NCBI GenBank assembly: GCA_900315175.1 | Contig: OMYA01000002.1 | Span: forward strand, 62,001 to 126,000 | Direction of reading: 5' to 3' | DNA: 64,000 nt | From: an uncultured Bacteroidales bacterium | GTDB taxonomy: Bacteria > Bacteroidota > Bacteroidia > Bacteroidales > F082 | Shown: one piece after another, positions 28,757 through 37,325 of the stretch | Layout: every line of letters begins with the position of its first letter | Position numbering within the stretch: the stretch's first letter is position 1 | Made by a program: the position numbers and the translations under genes | Notes under the pieces: model-generated | Told to the model about the DNA's origin: nothing | The model's input: the letters and a program-made list of their open reading frames with translations, nothing else | The model's database searches: none

Positions 28757-30439
28757 TCAATTATACGGCGCAGTCCTTACCAATCGCACGGCAAGACCGG
28801 TCCATCTCGGCAAGTCACCTTTCAATATAGCAACATGGTTTTTTATAAACAAGTACGTGGCAGTAATCTCGTAAGCTGGGCTTGTAGTCCAATAGCCGCC
28901 CTGACTACTGTAGTATTGCTTACCATCCACACCAGTGCTAAAACCGGCGTTAGGCAGAAACACAGCACCTGCGCCTTCCATCTTTGCCCAGTCATCGTAG
29001 GTGTAATTATTTGCTTCATGTAACAATTCCAAGCCCGGCTGAAACCAACAGCCATCAGGCAATTCCCATATCTCGGGAAGAATAATTATACCAGGGAACC
29101 CGCCGACATAGCATTGACCCGCTTTGTCACCGGCATTAGGGCGTTCAAAAAGCAGATAGTGCCACTCACTGGAACTCATAGCGGTCCAGTCGTCATGACC
29201 GTTGAGAGTCCCTACAAATCCACCATAGCAGCCATGATCCGGACCCGGAGATAAATCAAGCGGATTCATCCCCTCACACCATCCACCCCATGGGAACATG
29301 TCAACCCAGGTAGTGGGGTCATAATCATTGGGAGTGTCGTACTGATGCTCGGCAAAACGCCATTGTTGAGTGCCGCCGTTGTACTGAAGGTTACCTGGCG
29401 AGAAATACACTTCGTGATCATCTGCGATCTTGAAAGTGTTGTGGGAATTTCTGATTACAATTCCTTCTGTGATATAGGCATTTTCCGTTATATCCGGAAG
29501 TGAGACAGCGTAATTCTTACCACCTATGATTGCATTAGCCGCATCTATCCTATACTGAGGCAACACCACCGCCCATTTCTCTGTGTCACTGGTCGAATAC
29601 AACTTGATATATCCCTGGTTCCCCGGATTTAATGTACCCTGACTGTCAAACGGGACACTAAAATCCGTATAAAAAAATCCAACTTCAACCGTTTCGTCGG
29701 TGGGCGATTGCAGAGAAAACTTGACCAGAGCGCATTTGTTGTGGAATCGGCAAGAATACTGAGTAACACCTTGGTAATATGTTGTTTGGCCGAACAACAT
29801 CACAGGAAGCCTATCGGTCTGGTCGGATAGGGATACCGCGATACCTGTCGGCACGTAAGGATAGTCGTCAGTTTGATTGCTCAGATAGTAAAAATACATC
29901 TCGGCTCCATCTTCCAATGGCTCAACAACACCCTGAAACACACCGTCAGTCCGCTTCATCCTTCCTATACACCTTGTGCCGTCACTTATAAGAAGCCTGT
30001 CGTTGTCAGTAAAATAAACATCGCCGTTATCGGGATTGACTCCGTGTCTGTCGCCATTGTTGGTTCTAAGCGTGATTGCGACCCCATTCGGTATGGTATT
30101 TTCAATGGCATCAACATGTTTTTTGCATTGTGTCAGGCCGAGCAGCATCAGTGTGGCGAGCATCAGCGCTGTACCTTTCTTAAACAGGCGTCTGCGTTTC
30201 AGTGCCACATAGCCGGCACCTGCCAGCGACATTATCAGCAGTCCCGAGCCAAGCGGGGCACCACCTCCGAACGGTTCGACGGTCATACCGCCGCCATCGA
30301 TGATATTGATGATATCCCTATTGATATAGAAGTCTTCCGGATTGTAGAAAAAGAAATCCGACTGGGCCTTTGCCTGAGGCAATGCCAAAAACAAAAAGCC
30401 TAAAACCACAAGGTTTTTCACAACACTATAATATTTCAT
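28757..30439 (-). CDS. Fused secreted protein: PLGxGL module plus lipoprotein-type fimbrillin/SUMF-like protein, paralogue A
   Basis: 560 residues. Signal peptide 1-26 (cleavage after QAKAQ), then 'FFFYNPEDFYINRD', 'APLGSGLLIMSLAGAGYVAL' (61-80), the basic cluster KRRR, and immediately a second lipoprotein-like signal 'LFKKGTALMLATLMLLGLTQ' ending at Cys105. After that come a fimbrillin-like region ('LPVMLFGQTTY', 'CALVKFSL', 'EKWAVVLPQ') and a SUMF/FISUMP-like domain ('VYFSPGNLQYNGG', 'WRFAEHQYD', 'GAVFLPNAG', 'GLAVRLVRT'). The first 83 residues equal the separate 90-residue protein at 9009-9281 and the rest equals the lipoprotein at 7447-9006. How a protein with three hydrophobic N-terminal segments is processed is unclear. 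Confidence 0.8.
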   Translation of the reverse strand: MKYYSVVKNLVVLGFLFLALPQAKAQSDFFFYNPEDFYINRDIINIIDGGGMTVEPFGGGAPLGSGLLIMSLAGAGYVALKRRRLFKKGTALMLATLMLLGLTQCKKHVDAIENTIPNGVAITLRTNNGDRHGVNPDNGDVYFTDNDRLLISDGTRCIGRMKRTDGVFQGVVEPLEDGAEMYFYYLSNQTDDYPYVPTGIAVSLSDQTDRLPVMLFGQTTYYQGVTQYSCRFHNKCALVKFSLQSPTDETVEVGFFYTDFSVPFDSQGTLNPGNQGYIKLYSTSDTEKWAVVLPQYRIDAANAIIGGKNYAVSLPDITENAYITEGIVIRNSHNTFKIADDHEVYFSPGNLQYNGGTQQWRFAEHQYDTPNDYDPTTWVDMFPWGGWCEGMNPLDLSPGPDHGCYGGFVGTLNGHDDWTAMSSSEWHYLLFERPNAGDKAGQCYVGGFPGIIILPEIWELPDGCWFQPGLELLHEANNYTYDDWAKMEGAGAVFLPNAGFSTGVDGKQYYSSQGGYWTTSPAYEITATYLFIKNHVAILKGDLPRWTGLAVRLVRTAPYN

Positions 30440-30460
30440 AGTAAAATTCTAAATGCGGCG

Positions 30461-30468
30461 CAAAAATA
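30461..30468 (-). promoter_or_regulatory. Candidate -7 element of paralogue A
   Basis: Minus strand TATTTTTG, 22 bases before the start, in a stretch (TCTAAATGCGGCGCAAAAAT) shared exactly with the region upstream of paralogue B. Confidence 0.5.
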
Positions 30469-30503
30469 CTAAAAAAATAATAATGGAGTAATACTTTAAA
30501 AAA

Positions 30504-30538
30504 ACTTTAAACTTTCAATTCTAAACTTTAAACTATTT
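30504..30538. repeat. Heptamer-type repeat ACTTTAA in the divergent intergenic region
   Basis: Units ACTTTAA, ACTTTCA, ATTCTAA, ACTTTAA, ACTATTT run in 7-base register between paralogue A and osmC. A related tract is at 32742-32779 before pcrA. Confidence 0.5.
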
Positions 30539-30541
30539 TTG

Positions 30542-30549
30542 TATCTTTG
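30542..30549 (+). promoter_or_regulatory. osmC -7 promoter element
   Basis: TATCTTTG followed by CA, 23 bases before the osmC ATG. The -33 region is AT-rich without a clear TTG. The surrounding 20 bases match those at 32783 before pcrA. Confidence 0.6.
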
Positions 30550-30572
30550 CAAAAATCATAATACTTATAATC

Positions 30573-30977
30573 ATGGCAACAATTAAAGGAACTTACAAAG
30601 GCAATTTGCGCAACGAGATGACGCATCTGCAGTCAGGAAACACAATAATCACCGATGCTCCGACCGACAACCACGGCAAGGGCGAGGCCTTCTCTCCTAC
30701 CGATTTGGCATGCGCTGCGCTGGCTGGCTGCATGATGACCATCATGGGAATCACAGCACAGAGCAAGGGCTTCAACATCGACGGTGCCACCTACGAGATT
30801 CAGAAAACAATGGCCGCCGACCCACGCCGCATCGGACAGATAGACATAGTGATAACCTTCCCGAAAAACGACTACACCGACGCTCAGAAGGCAATGCTAA
30901 AGAGAGCCGCCGATACATGCCCGGTTGGAAAATCGCTGCACCCGGATGTAAAGGTTAATCTTACAATGAATTTTTAA
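30573..30977 (+). CDS. OsmC/Ohr-family peroxide reductase-like protein
   Basis: 134 residues, typical length. Cys53 ('LACAALAGCMMTI') and Cys116 ('AADTCPVGKSLHP') correspond to the redox-active pair of OsmC/Ohr proteins, which reduce organic hydroperoxides in the cytoplasm. It is monocistronic, on the opposite strand between the two large secreted paralogues, and its promoter region resembles that of pcrA. The OsmC versus Ohr versus YhfA subtype cannot be fixed here. Confidence 0.9.
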   Translation: MATIKGTYKGNLRNEMTHLQSGNTIITDAPTDNHGKGEAFSPTDLACAALAGCMMTIMGITAQSKGFNIDGATYEIQKTMAADPRRIGQIDIVITFPKNDYTDAQKAMLKRAADTCPVGKSLHPDVKVNLTMNF

Positions 30978-30990
30978 AAAGATTCAAGTC

Positions 30991-32682
30991 TTACTTTGTC
31001 AACGGCGCAGTCCTTACCAATCGCACGGAAACGCCATTAAATCTCGGGATATTTTCATCCATTTCAGCATTACGATGTGTAATATGCACACCTTTTGCCG
31101 TATGCGCATAAGGTCCACCACCTTCAGAAGAGGACCAATAATAACCCTCCTGACTATAACGAATCTTTCCGTTTCCACCATCATAACTACCAGCCATAGG
31201 CAAAAACACAGCACCGGCGCTTTCCATCAGAGCCCATTCATCATAATCATAATCATTATTATCGTTGTAGAAAGAAGGCTCTTCGAAACCAGGATCAAAG
31301 CTGCAACCGTCAGGCGTCTCCCACAGCTCAGGGACCAACACTACACCCCACATACCTCCGACACCGCCCCATGCCACTTTTTGGCTTGCGTCAGGACGTT
31401 GAAATAACAGATAGTTCCACTCATTGGCAGTCAAAGTGCACCAGTCGTTATGACCGAGAAGAGTTTCTTCAAATTGACCAGTGAACGCAAAAGCACCCGG
31501 AAAACTCATATTGAGAGGATCCTCATCCGGACACCATCTGGCCCATGCAAACATGTCGACCCAAGTGGTTGTGTCATAATTGTAGGGACTATCGTACTGA
31601 TGCTCGGCAAAACGCCACTCATGAGTACTGCCATTGTATTGAAGGTTACCCGGTGAGAAATAAACCTCATGATCCGGTGCAATCTTAAAAGTGGTGTGTG
31701 CGTTAAGAATTCTTATACCGTCAGTGATATGATCGTTTTCATGTGTAGCAGGAATCGATACAGTGTAATGCTTGCCTGCAATAACGACATCAGCCGCATC
31801 TATCTCTGACTGTGGCATCACCACAGCCCATTTTTCTGACGAGCTCGCGGAATACAAATCAATATAATATTGACCTCTCGCTGTAAATTCGCCGGGATGA
31901 CTTAAATCACATTGTACTTCCGTATATAAATAACCTACTTGAACCTGTTCGTTGGTAGCTCTCTGTAGCTTAAACTTGATTAATGCGCATTTGTTATGAA
32001 GTTGACAAGAATACTCCGTAACATCCTGATGATATGTCGTATGTCCATAGGCCATAGTAGGGAGTCTGTCGGTCTGATCGTGAATGCTCATTATGCCTAA
32101 CACTCCGCCTGCATATACATCCTTGTTACTTAAGAAATAAAAGTGCATCTCATCGCCATCCTGCAAAGGATCAATATTTCCTTGAAATACGCCGTCATGA
32201 CGAATCAGAGATCCGATCTTGTCGTTACCGTCAGTGACTAAAATCCTGTCGTTATCAGTAAAATAAACATCGCCGTTTTCTGGATTAACTCCGTGTCTGT
32301 CATTATTATCAACTATAAGCTTGATTCTGACGCCGGTTGTCGTTGTATTTTCAATAGTCTCAACCGGCTTTCTGCACTGTGTCAAGCCAAGCAGCATCAC
32401 CAAGGTGAACATGAGCGCAGCGCCTTTCTTGAATGAGCGTTTGCGTTTTAATGCCACATAGCCTGCACCTGCCAGCGACATTATCAATAACCCGGAACCA
32501 AGCGGCGCTCCAGCTCCAAACGGCTCAACTGTAAAACCGCTAGTGATAGTGACAAAATCCCTGTTGATATAAAAATCTTCCGGATTGTAAATAAAGAAGT
32601 CTGTCTGAGCCTTCAATTGAGGCATTGCTAAAAATAAAAAACCTAAAACCACAAGGGTTTTTACAATATTATATGCTTTCAT
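30991..32682 (-). CDS. Fused secreted protein: PLGxGL module plus lipoprotein-type fimbrillin/SUMF-like protein, paralogue B
   Basis: 563 residues from the ATG at 32682; a TTG two codons earlier is less likely because paralogue A starts at the equivalent ATG. Organisation is identical to paralogue A: signal peptide 1-26, 'FFIYNPEDFYINRD', 'APLGSGLLIMSLAGAGYVAL', KRKR, a second signal ending in 'LLGLTQC' (Cys103), then the fimbrillin-like region ('MAYGHTTYHQD', 'CALIKFKL', 'EKWAVVMPQ') and the SUMF/FISUMP-like domain ('WRFAEHQYD', 'NDWCTLTANEWNYLLF', 'GAVFLPMAG', 'GVSVRLVRT'). It is the tandem duplicate of paralogue A, with osmC between them. Probably surface-exposed; function unknown. Confidence 0.8.
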   Translation of the reverse strand: MKAYNIVKTLVVLGFLFLAMPQLKAQTDFFIYNPEDFYINRDFVTITSGFTVEPFGAGAPLGSGLLIMSLAGAGYVALKRKRSFKKGAALMFTLVMLLGLTQCRKPVETIENTTTTGVRIKLIVDNNDRHGVNPENGDVYFTDNDRILVTDGNDKIGSLIRHDGVFQGNIDPLQDGDEMHFYFLSNKDVYAGGVLGIMSIHDQTDRLPTMAYGHTTYHQDVTEYSCQLHNKCALIKFKLQRATNEQVQVGYLYTEVQCDLSHPGEFTARGQYYIDLYSASSSEKWAVVMPQSEIDAADVVIAGKHYTVSIPATHENDHITDGIRILNAHTTFKIAPDHEVYFSPGNLQYNGSTHEWRFAEHQYDSPYNYDTTTWVDMFAWARWCPDEDPLNMSFPGAFAFTGQFEETLLGHNDWCTLTANEWNYLLFQRPDASQKVAWGGVGGMWGVVLVPELWETPDGCSFDPGFEEPSFYNDNNDYDYDEWALMESAGAVFLPMAGSYDGGNGKIRYSQEGYYWSSSEGGGPYAHTAKGVHITHRNAEMDENIPRFNGVSVRLVRTAPLTK

Positions 32683-32703
32683 GGTCAAATTCTAAATGCG
32701 GCG

Positions 32704-32711
32704 CAAAAATA
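32704..32711 (-). promoter_or_regulatory. Candidate -7 element of paralogue B
   Basis: Minus strand TATTTTTG in the same 26-base context as upstream of paralogue A. Confidence 0.5.
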
Positions 32712-32782
32712 CGAAAAATTTGATAATAAGATGACATGATAAAAAAACTTTAACTTTAAACTCAAAACTTTAAACTATTTTG

Positions 32783-32790
32783 TATCTTTG
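32783..32790 (+). promoter_or_regulatory. pcrA -7 promoter element
   Basis: TATCTTTG followed by CA, 20 bases before the GTG start. The preceding AACTTTAAACTATTTT is shared with the osmC promoter. Confidence 0.65.
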
Positions 32791-32809
32791 CACCGATAAA
32801 TTTTGAAAC

Positions 32810-35149
32810 GTGTCAGATATCTTAAAGTTTTTGAATGAGCCTCAGCGCGAGGCGGTTACTACGATAGAAGGTCCGGTGATGGTCATTGCGGGTGCTGGCT
32901 CGGGAAAGACCCGTGCCCTCACCCACCGCATCGCTTATATGATTGAGCAAGGCATCAACCCGTTCAGCATCATGGCGTTGACGTTCACCAACAAAGCCGC
33001 CAAGGAGATGAAGGAGCGTATCATGCAACTCGTCGAGCCAGGCGCCGCACGCAACGTATGGATGGGCACGTTCCACTCAATTTTTGCGAGGATCTTACGC
33101 ATCGAGGCGGCAAGTCTGGGCTACACTTCAGAATTTACGATCTACGACACCGACGACTCGAAGACTCTCATCAACGCGATTTTGAAAGAAAGAGAAATCG
33201 ACACCAAGGCTTATCCTGCAAAATACATCTTACACAGGATATCGATGGCGAAGTCGGCGCTCTACACGCCTGAAGACTATTGCGAGAACGCAGAGATTCA
33301 GGAGCAGGACCGCCGCGCCAACAAGCCACTCATTGGCGAGATCTTCAAGACATACAACAGCCGCCTGAAACGCGCCAACGCCATGGATTTCGATGACATC
33401 CTGTTCAACACAAACGTGCTGCTACGCGATTTCCCGGATATTCTTTTAAAATATCAAAGACATTTCGAATATATCCTTGTCGATGAGTATCAGGACACGA
33501 ACTATGCGCAATACCTTATTATAAAACGTATCGCCGCCATGCGTGAGAACATCTGCGTGGTGGGCGACGACGCGCAGTCGATTTACGGCTTCCGCGGCGC
33601 GAATATCCAGAATATACTGAACTTCAAGATAGATTATCCTGAGCAGAGACTCATCCGCCTTGAGCAAAACTACCGCTCGACAAAGACCATAGTAAAAGCG
33701 GCAAACAGCGTTATTGCCAACAACAAAGACCAGATAAAGAAAAATGTCTGGTCAGACAAGGAAGAAGGCGAGCTCATCACTTTGCTGAGAGCCACTTCCG
33801 ACAACGAGGAAGGAACGCTTGTCGCCAACTCGATTTTCGGGTATAAGATGTCACGTCAGCTGGCTAACAAGGACTTCGTGATTCTTTACAGAACGAATGC
33901 ACAGTCACGTTCGCTTGAGGAGGCGTTACGCAAACAGGATATACCTTATAAAATATATGGAGGTCTCTCGTTCTACGACCGCAAAGAGGTGAAGGACCTT
34001 CTCGCCTACTTCCGTGTGGTGATAAATCCTAACGACGAGCAGGCGTTGCTGAGAATCATCAACTATCCGGCAAGAGGCATTGGCGACACCACCAAGCAGA
34101 AACTTCAGGTCATAGCCGACGAACGCAAATGCACCGTTTGGGATGTGCTGAAATCGCTCAACGAGCAGTCGACGGAGTTTAATATGGGCACCGTCAACAA
34201 GCTCAGCAACTTCGTCACGATGATTCAGAGCTTCCAGACGCAGCTCGACAAGATGAACGCCTTCGAGTTGGCGAAACATATCACCGAGACGGTAGGCATC
34301 GTTAAAGTTTTAAAAGAAGACGAGAGTCCGGACGGTGTGATGCGAGTACAGAACATCGAGGAGTTGTTGAATGCGATCCAAGAATTCTCCGACAAGCAGG
34401 TCGATGAGGTCACCGGTGAGCAGATAACGGTAAATTTGGCTAAATTCATGGAAGACGTGGCGCTCCTCACTGATCAGGACGAGAAAGAAGATGAAAGTGC
34501 CGACTACGTCACGCTGATGACCATCCATAGTGCGAAAGGATTGGAGTTCCCTTACGTTTACATCGTGGGACTTGAAGAGAACCTCTTCCCGGGAATCCAG
34601 TCGTTGAGCACTCGCGAGGATTTGGAGGAGGAACGTCGTCTGTTCTACGTCGCTTTGACTCGTGCGGAGACCAAGCTCATTTTAAGTTATGCCGAGAGCC
34701 GTTATCGCTGGGGCAACATCACCATCAGCGAGCCATCAAGGTTTATTGACGAGATCGACCCTGAGCTGATTGAGAGAACAAAAAAAGCGTCGTTTAGAGG
34801 GACAACCATTAAAGAAGACAGGAGCTACAACCCGTTTTCGGGCAGAGGTGCCTGGACTTACAGTGGCGACAAACGCTACGAGAAGCCTCGTGAGGAAGCC
34901 CGTCATTTAGACCGACCGACTGGCACCTCTCATACAAATTATCCCAAAGCCTCCCCTTCGGACTTTGTCCTCGCTGACGCAGACGACATCCAAGCCGGCA
35001 TGCGGGTGCTTCATCAGAAGTTCGGGCAAGGCACGGTGGTCAAGGTGGAAGGCCTGGGCCCAAACAAGAAGGCTTCTGTCGATTTTGATGACAGCGGCAA
35101 TAAGATGCTGATGCTGAAATTTGCCAAATTAAGTATACTCAAACAATAA
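32810..35149 (+). CDS. pcrA: UvrD/PcrA-type 3'-5' DNA helicase
   Basis: 779 residues from a GTG start. Superfamily 1 motifs: 'NEPQREAV' Q-motif, Walker A AGAGSGKTR (28-36), 'TFTNKAAKEM', Walker B 'ILVDEYQDTN', 'GDDAQSIYGFRGA', 'LEQNYRS', and motifs V/VI 'MTIHSAKGLEFPYV' and 'RRLFYVALTRA'. The C-terminal Tudor-like domain ('KFGQGTVVKVEGLGPNKKAS') that binds RNA polymerase in PcrA is present. It acts in repair, replication-fork restart and transcription-coupled processes. Followed by a heptamer tract. Confidence 0.95.
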   Translation: MSDILKFLNEPQREAVTTIEGPVMVIAGAGSGKTRALTHRIAYMIEQGINPFSIMALTFTNKAAKEMKERIMQLVEPGAARNVWMGTFHSIFARILRIEAASLGYTSEFTIYDTDDSKTLINAILKEREIDTKAYPAKYILHRISMAKSALYTPEDYCENAEIQEQDRRANKPLIGEIFKTYNSRLKRANAMDFDDILFNTNVLLRDFPDILLKYQRHFEYILVDEYQDTNYAQYLIIKRIAAMRENICVVGDDAQSIYGFRGANIQNILNFKIDYPEQRLIRLEQNYRSTKTIVKAANSVIANNKDQIKKNVWSDKEEGELITLLRATSDNEEGTLVANSIFGYKMSRQLANKDFVILYRTNAQSRSLEEALRKQDIPYKIYGGLSFYDRKEVKDLLAYFRVVINPNDEQALLRIINYPARGIGDTTKQKLQVIADERKCTVWDVLKSLNEQSTEFNMGTVNKLSNFVTMIQSFQTQLDKMNAFELAKHITETVGIVKVLKEDESPDGVMRVQNIEELLNAIQEFSDKQVDEVTGEQITVNLAKFMEDVALLTDQDEKEDESADYVTLMTIHSAKGLEFPYVYIVGLEENLFPGIQSLSTREDLEEERRLFYVALTRAETKLILSYAESRYRWGNITISEPSRFIDEIDPELIERTKKASFRGTTIKEDRSYNPFSGRGAWTYSGDKRYEKPREEARHLDRPTGTSHTNYPKASPSDFVLADADDIQAGMRVLHQKFGQGTVVKVEGLGPNKKASVDFDDSGNKMLMLKFAKLSILKQ

Positions 35150-35163
35150 AGGTTATTGATATT

Positions 35164-35205
35164 AGTTAAAAGAGTAAAGATAAAAGTTAAAAGATAAAAG
35201 ATATT
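35164..35205. repeat. Heptamer tandem repeat AGWTAAA (6 units)
   Basis: Units AGTTAAA, AGAGTAA, AGATAAA, AGTTAAA, AGATAAA, AGATATT fill the pcrA-DUF4290 gap and end 6 bases before the next ATG. Confidence 0.7.
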
Positions 35206-35211
35206 AGAGTT

Positions 35212-35904
35212 ATGGAATATAATACAGAAAGAGAGAAGATTGTGATTTCGGAATATGGGCGTAACATTCAGGTGATGATACGTCATTTGATGGACATTGA
35301 AGACCGCAAGCAGCGTACCGAGGCGGCGTATTTCATAGTCAACGTGATGGCGCAGATGAACCCGCAGGTGAAGGAGTCGAACGACTACATGCACAAGCTT
35401 TGGGATCATCTTCACATCATAGCCCAATACGAGCTCGACGTGGACGGTCCATATCCAAAACCTACTCCGGAGATGCAGAAAAAGAAACCGGAGCATGTCG
35501 GTTATCAGAAAAACAACATCCGTTATGGTCATTACGGACAATATATTTATGATGTGGTGAAAAAGGTCAAGGAGATGGAGGACGGTCCGAAGAAACAGGC
35601 TATCCTCATCAATATCGCCAACCAGATGAAACGAGACTACCTCAACTGGAACCGCGACACCGTGAACGACCTGCTCATCCTTGATGATCTGTATAAGATT
35701 TCCGGTGAGGAGATTGCTTTGCCGATGGAGACCAAGCTCATTCCGACCAGCGAGATTCTGAACAAGACGCAGAATCAGCAGCAGCAGCAAAATCAGAAGA
35801 AGAAAAACGGGAGCAACAATAACAACAACAAAAAGAACAACAACAATAAGAATCAGCCGCAGGCTAAGCAAAATAACCCTAACCGTCCAAACAGAAAGAA
35901 CTAA
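35212..35904 (+). CDS. DUF4290 family protein with Asn/Gln/Lys-rich tail
   Basis: 230 residues. The first 185 or so ('YNTEREKIVISEYGRNIQVM', 'GHYGQYIYDVVKKVKEMEDG', 'NWNRDTVNDLLILDDLYKIS') match a helical Bacteroidota family of unknown function usually found next to murA, as here (3-base gap). The tail from about 187 is almost only Asn, Gln and Lys, from CAG/AAC/AAG codon runs. No signal peptide, so cytoplasmic. The long frame on the opposite strand is a codon-bias shadow. Confidence 0.85.
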   Translation: MEYNTEREKIVISEYGRNIQVMIRHLMDIEDRKQRTEAAYFIVNVMAQMNPQVKESNDYMHKLWDHLHIIAQYELDVDGPYPKPTPEMQKKKPEHVGYQKNNIRYGHYGQYIYDVVKKVKEMEDGPKKQAILINIANQMKRDYLNWNRDTVNDLLILDDLYKISGEEIALPMETKLIPTSEILNKTQNQQQQQNQKKKNGSNNNNNKKNNNNKNQPQAKQNNPNRPNRKN

Positions 35905-35907
35905 GTC

Positions 35908-37218
35908 ATGGCATCATTCAGAGTTACAGGGGGTAATAAGCTAAATGGCACCATCATCCCTCAAGGTGCCAAAAACGAGGCTATGCAGGTGCTCTGCGCC
36001 GCGCTCCTCACAGACGAACCGGTGACTATCACCAATCTCCCCAACATCCTCGATATCAACAACCTCATCGACCTAATGCGGGGCATGGGTGTGAAAGTTG
36101 ACCGTAAGAGCAAGAGCGAGGTGACGCTTCAGGCTTCCGACATCAACCATGACTATTTCGACACGAAAGACTTCCACGAGCGTGCGACCAGGCTTCGTGG
36201 CTCGGTGATGATTCTCGGTCCGCTATTGGCAAGATTCGGACAGGGTTACATGCCGCGTCCGGGAGGCGACAAAATCGGCCGCCGGCGTCTTGACACGCAC
36301 CTCATCGGTCTGCAGAACCTCGGTGCGACTATGGAGACAGTGGGGCTCGAACACGTGTACCGTCTCGTGGCTCCTAAAGACGGCCTCAAAGGAACGTACA
36401 TGCTCCTCGACGAGGCTTCAGTCACCGGCACCGCCAACATCGTGATGGCTGCAGTGATGGCAAAAGGCACCACCACCATCTTCAACGCCGCCTGCGAGCC
36501 GTATCTTGTACAGCTCTGCCGCATGCTCACCGCAATGGGCGCAAAGATTGAAGGCATCGGCTCCAACTTATTAAAGATAACCGGTGTCGAGAAACTGCAT
36601 GGCACCACCCACCGACTGCTCGCCGACATGATTGAAGTTGGTTCGTTTATCGGCCTCGCCGCAATGACTGGATCCGACATCACCATAAAAGACGCGGGAA
36701 TCAAGGATTTGGGCATCATCCCAAGCACTTTCAAAAAACTCGGCATCAAGTTGGAGTTTATCGGTGATGACATTCATATCCCCGCGCAGGAACATTACGA
36801 AGTAGAGACCTTCCTCGATGGCAGCATTCTCACCATCGCCGACGCTCCTTGGCCAGGATTCACGCCTGACCTCATCAGTATCGTGCTGGTGGTCGCGACA
36901 CAGGCAAAAGGCACCGTGCTCATCCATCAGAAGATGTTTGAAAGCCGTTTGTTCTTCGTCGATAAGCTTATCGATATGGGAGCGCAGATAATACTTTGCG
37001 ACCCGCACCGCGCCAACATCATAGGGTTGGACAGACATCACCAACTGAAGGCAACGAAGATGGCATCACCGGATATCCGCGCAGGCGTGGCATTGCTCAT
37101 AGCAGCATTGTCGGCCGAAGGCACCTCAATCATCGACAACATCGACCAGATTGACAGAGGCTACCAGGACATCGACGGACGACTGAGGCAGCTCGGAGCA
37201 CAAATCGAGAGAATGTAA
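35908..37218 (+). CDS. murA: UDP-N-acetylglucosamine 1-carboxyvinyltransferase, Cys-to-Asp variant
   Basis: 436 residues. It transfers enolpyruvate from PEP to UDP-GlcNAc, the first committed step of peptidoglycan synthesis. The catalytic loop reads 'RPGGDKIGRRRLDTH', with Asp121 where E. coli MurA has Cys115, the residue alkylated by fosfomycin. Asp variants are active and fosfomycin-insensitive in other bacteria. The N-terminal 'GGNKLNGTIIPQGAKNEAM' is standard. Probably cotranscribed with the DUF4290 gene. Confidence 0.96.
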   Translation: MASFRVTGGNKLNGTIIPQGAKNEAMQVLCAALLTDEPVTITNLPNILDINNLIDLMRGMGVKVDRKSKSEVTLQASDINHDYFDTKDFHERATRLRGSVMILGPLLARFGQGYMPRPGGDKIGRRRLDTHLIGLQNLGATMETVGLEHVYRLVAPKDGLKGTYMLLDEASVTGTANIVMAAVMAKGTTTIFNAACEPYLVQLCRMLTAMGAKIEGIGSNLLKITGVEKLHGTTHRLLADMIEVGSFIGLAAMTGSDITIKDAGIKDLGIIPSTFKKLGIKLEFIGDDIHIPAQEHYEVETFLDGSILTIADAPWPGFTPDLISIVLVVATQAKGTVLIHQKMFESRLFFVDKLIDMGAQIILCDPHRANIIGLDRHHQLKATKMASPDIRAGVALLIAALSAEGTSIIDNIDQIDRGYQDIDGRLRQLGAQIERM

Positions 37219-37239
37219 ACTTAACATATTTAAATATTT

Positions 37240-37273
37240 CATGCCAAAATGACACACAAATCGTTTTGGCATG
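37240..37273 (+). terminator. Hairpin after murA
   Basis: CATGCCAAAA (37240-37249) pairs perfectly with TTTTGGCATG (37264-37273), then AATTTTGATT. It lies 22 bases after the murA stop and before grpE, so it is a likely terminator. Confidence 0.55.
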
Positions 37274-37325
37274 AATTTTGATTGCACTTCATTAATTTGT
37301 TGAGTATAATAAAACATAATATATC

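Noticed and set aside
35014..35871. 285-codon minus-strand frame with a Leu/Val-rich translation
   Set aside because: It lies opposite the DUF4290 gene; long antisense frames arise from CAG/AAC/AAG-rich coding sequence. No promoter or family match.
37264..37284. Possible sigma-54 promoter (TGGCATG...TTGA) before grpE
   Set aside because: The essential GC of the -12 element is GA, and the TGGCA is part of the murA hairpin.
37219..37325. CIRCE heat-shock operator before grpE-dnaJ
   Set aside because: No TTAGCACTC-N9-GAGTGCTAA-like repeat is present.
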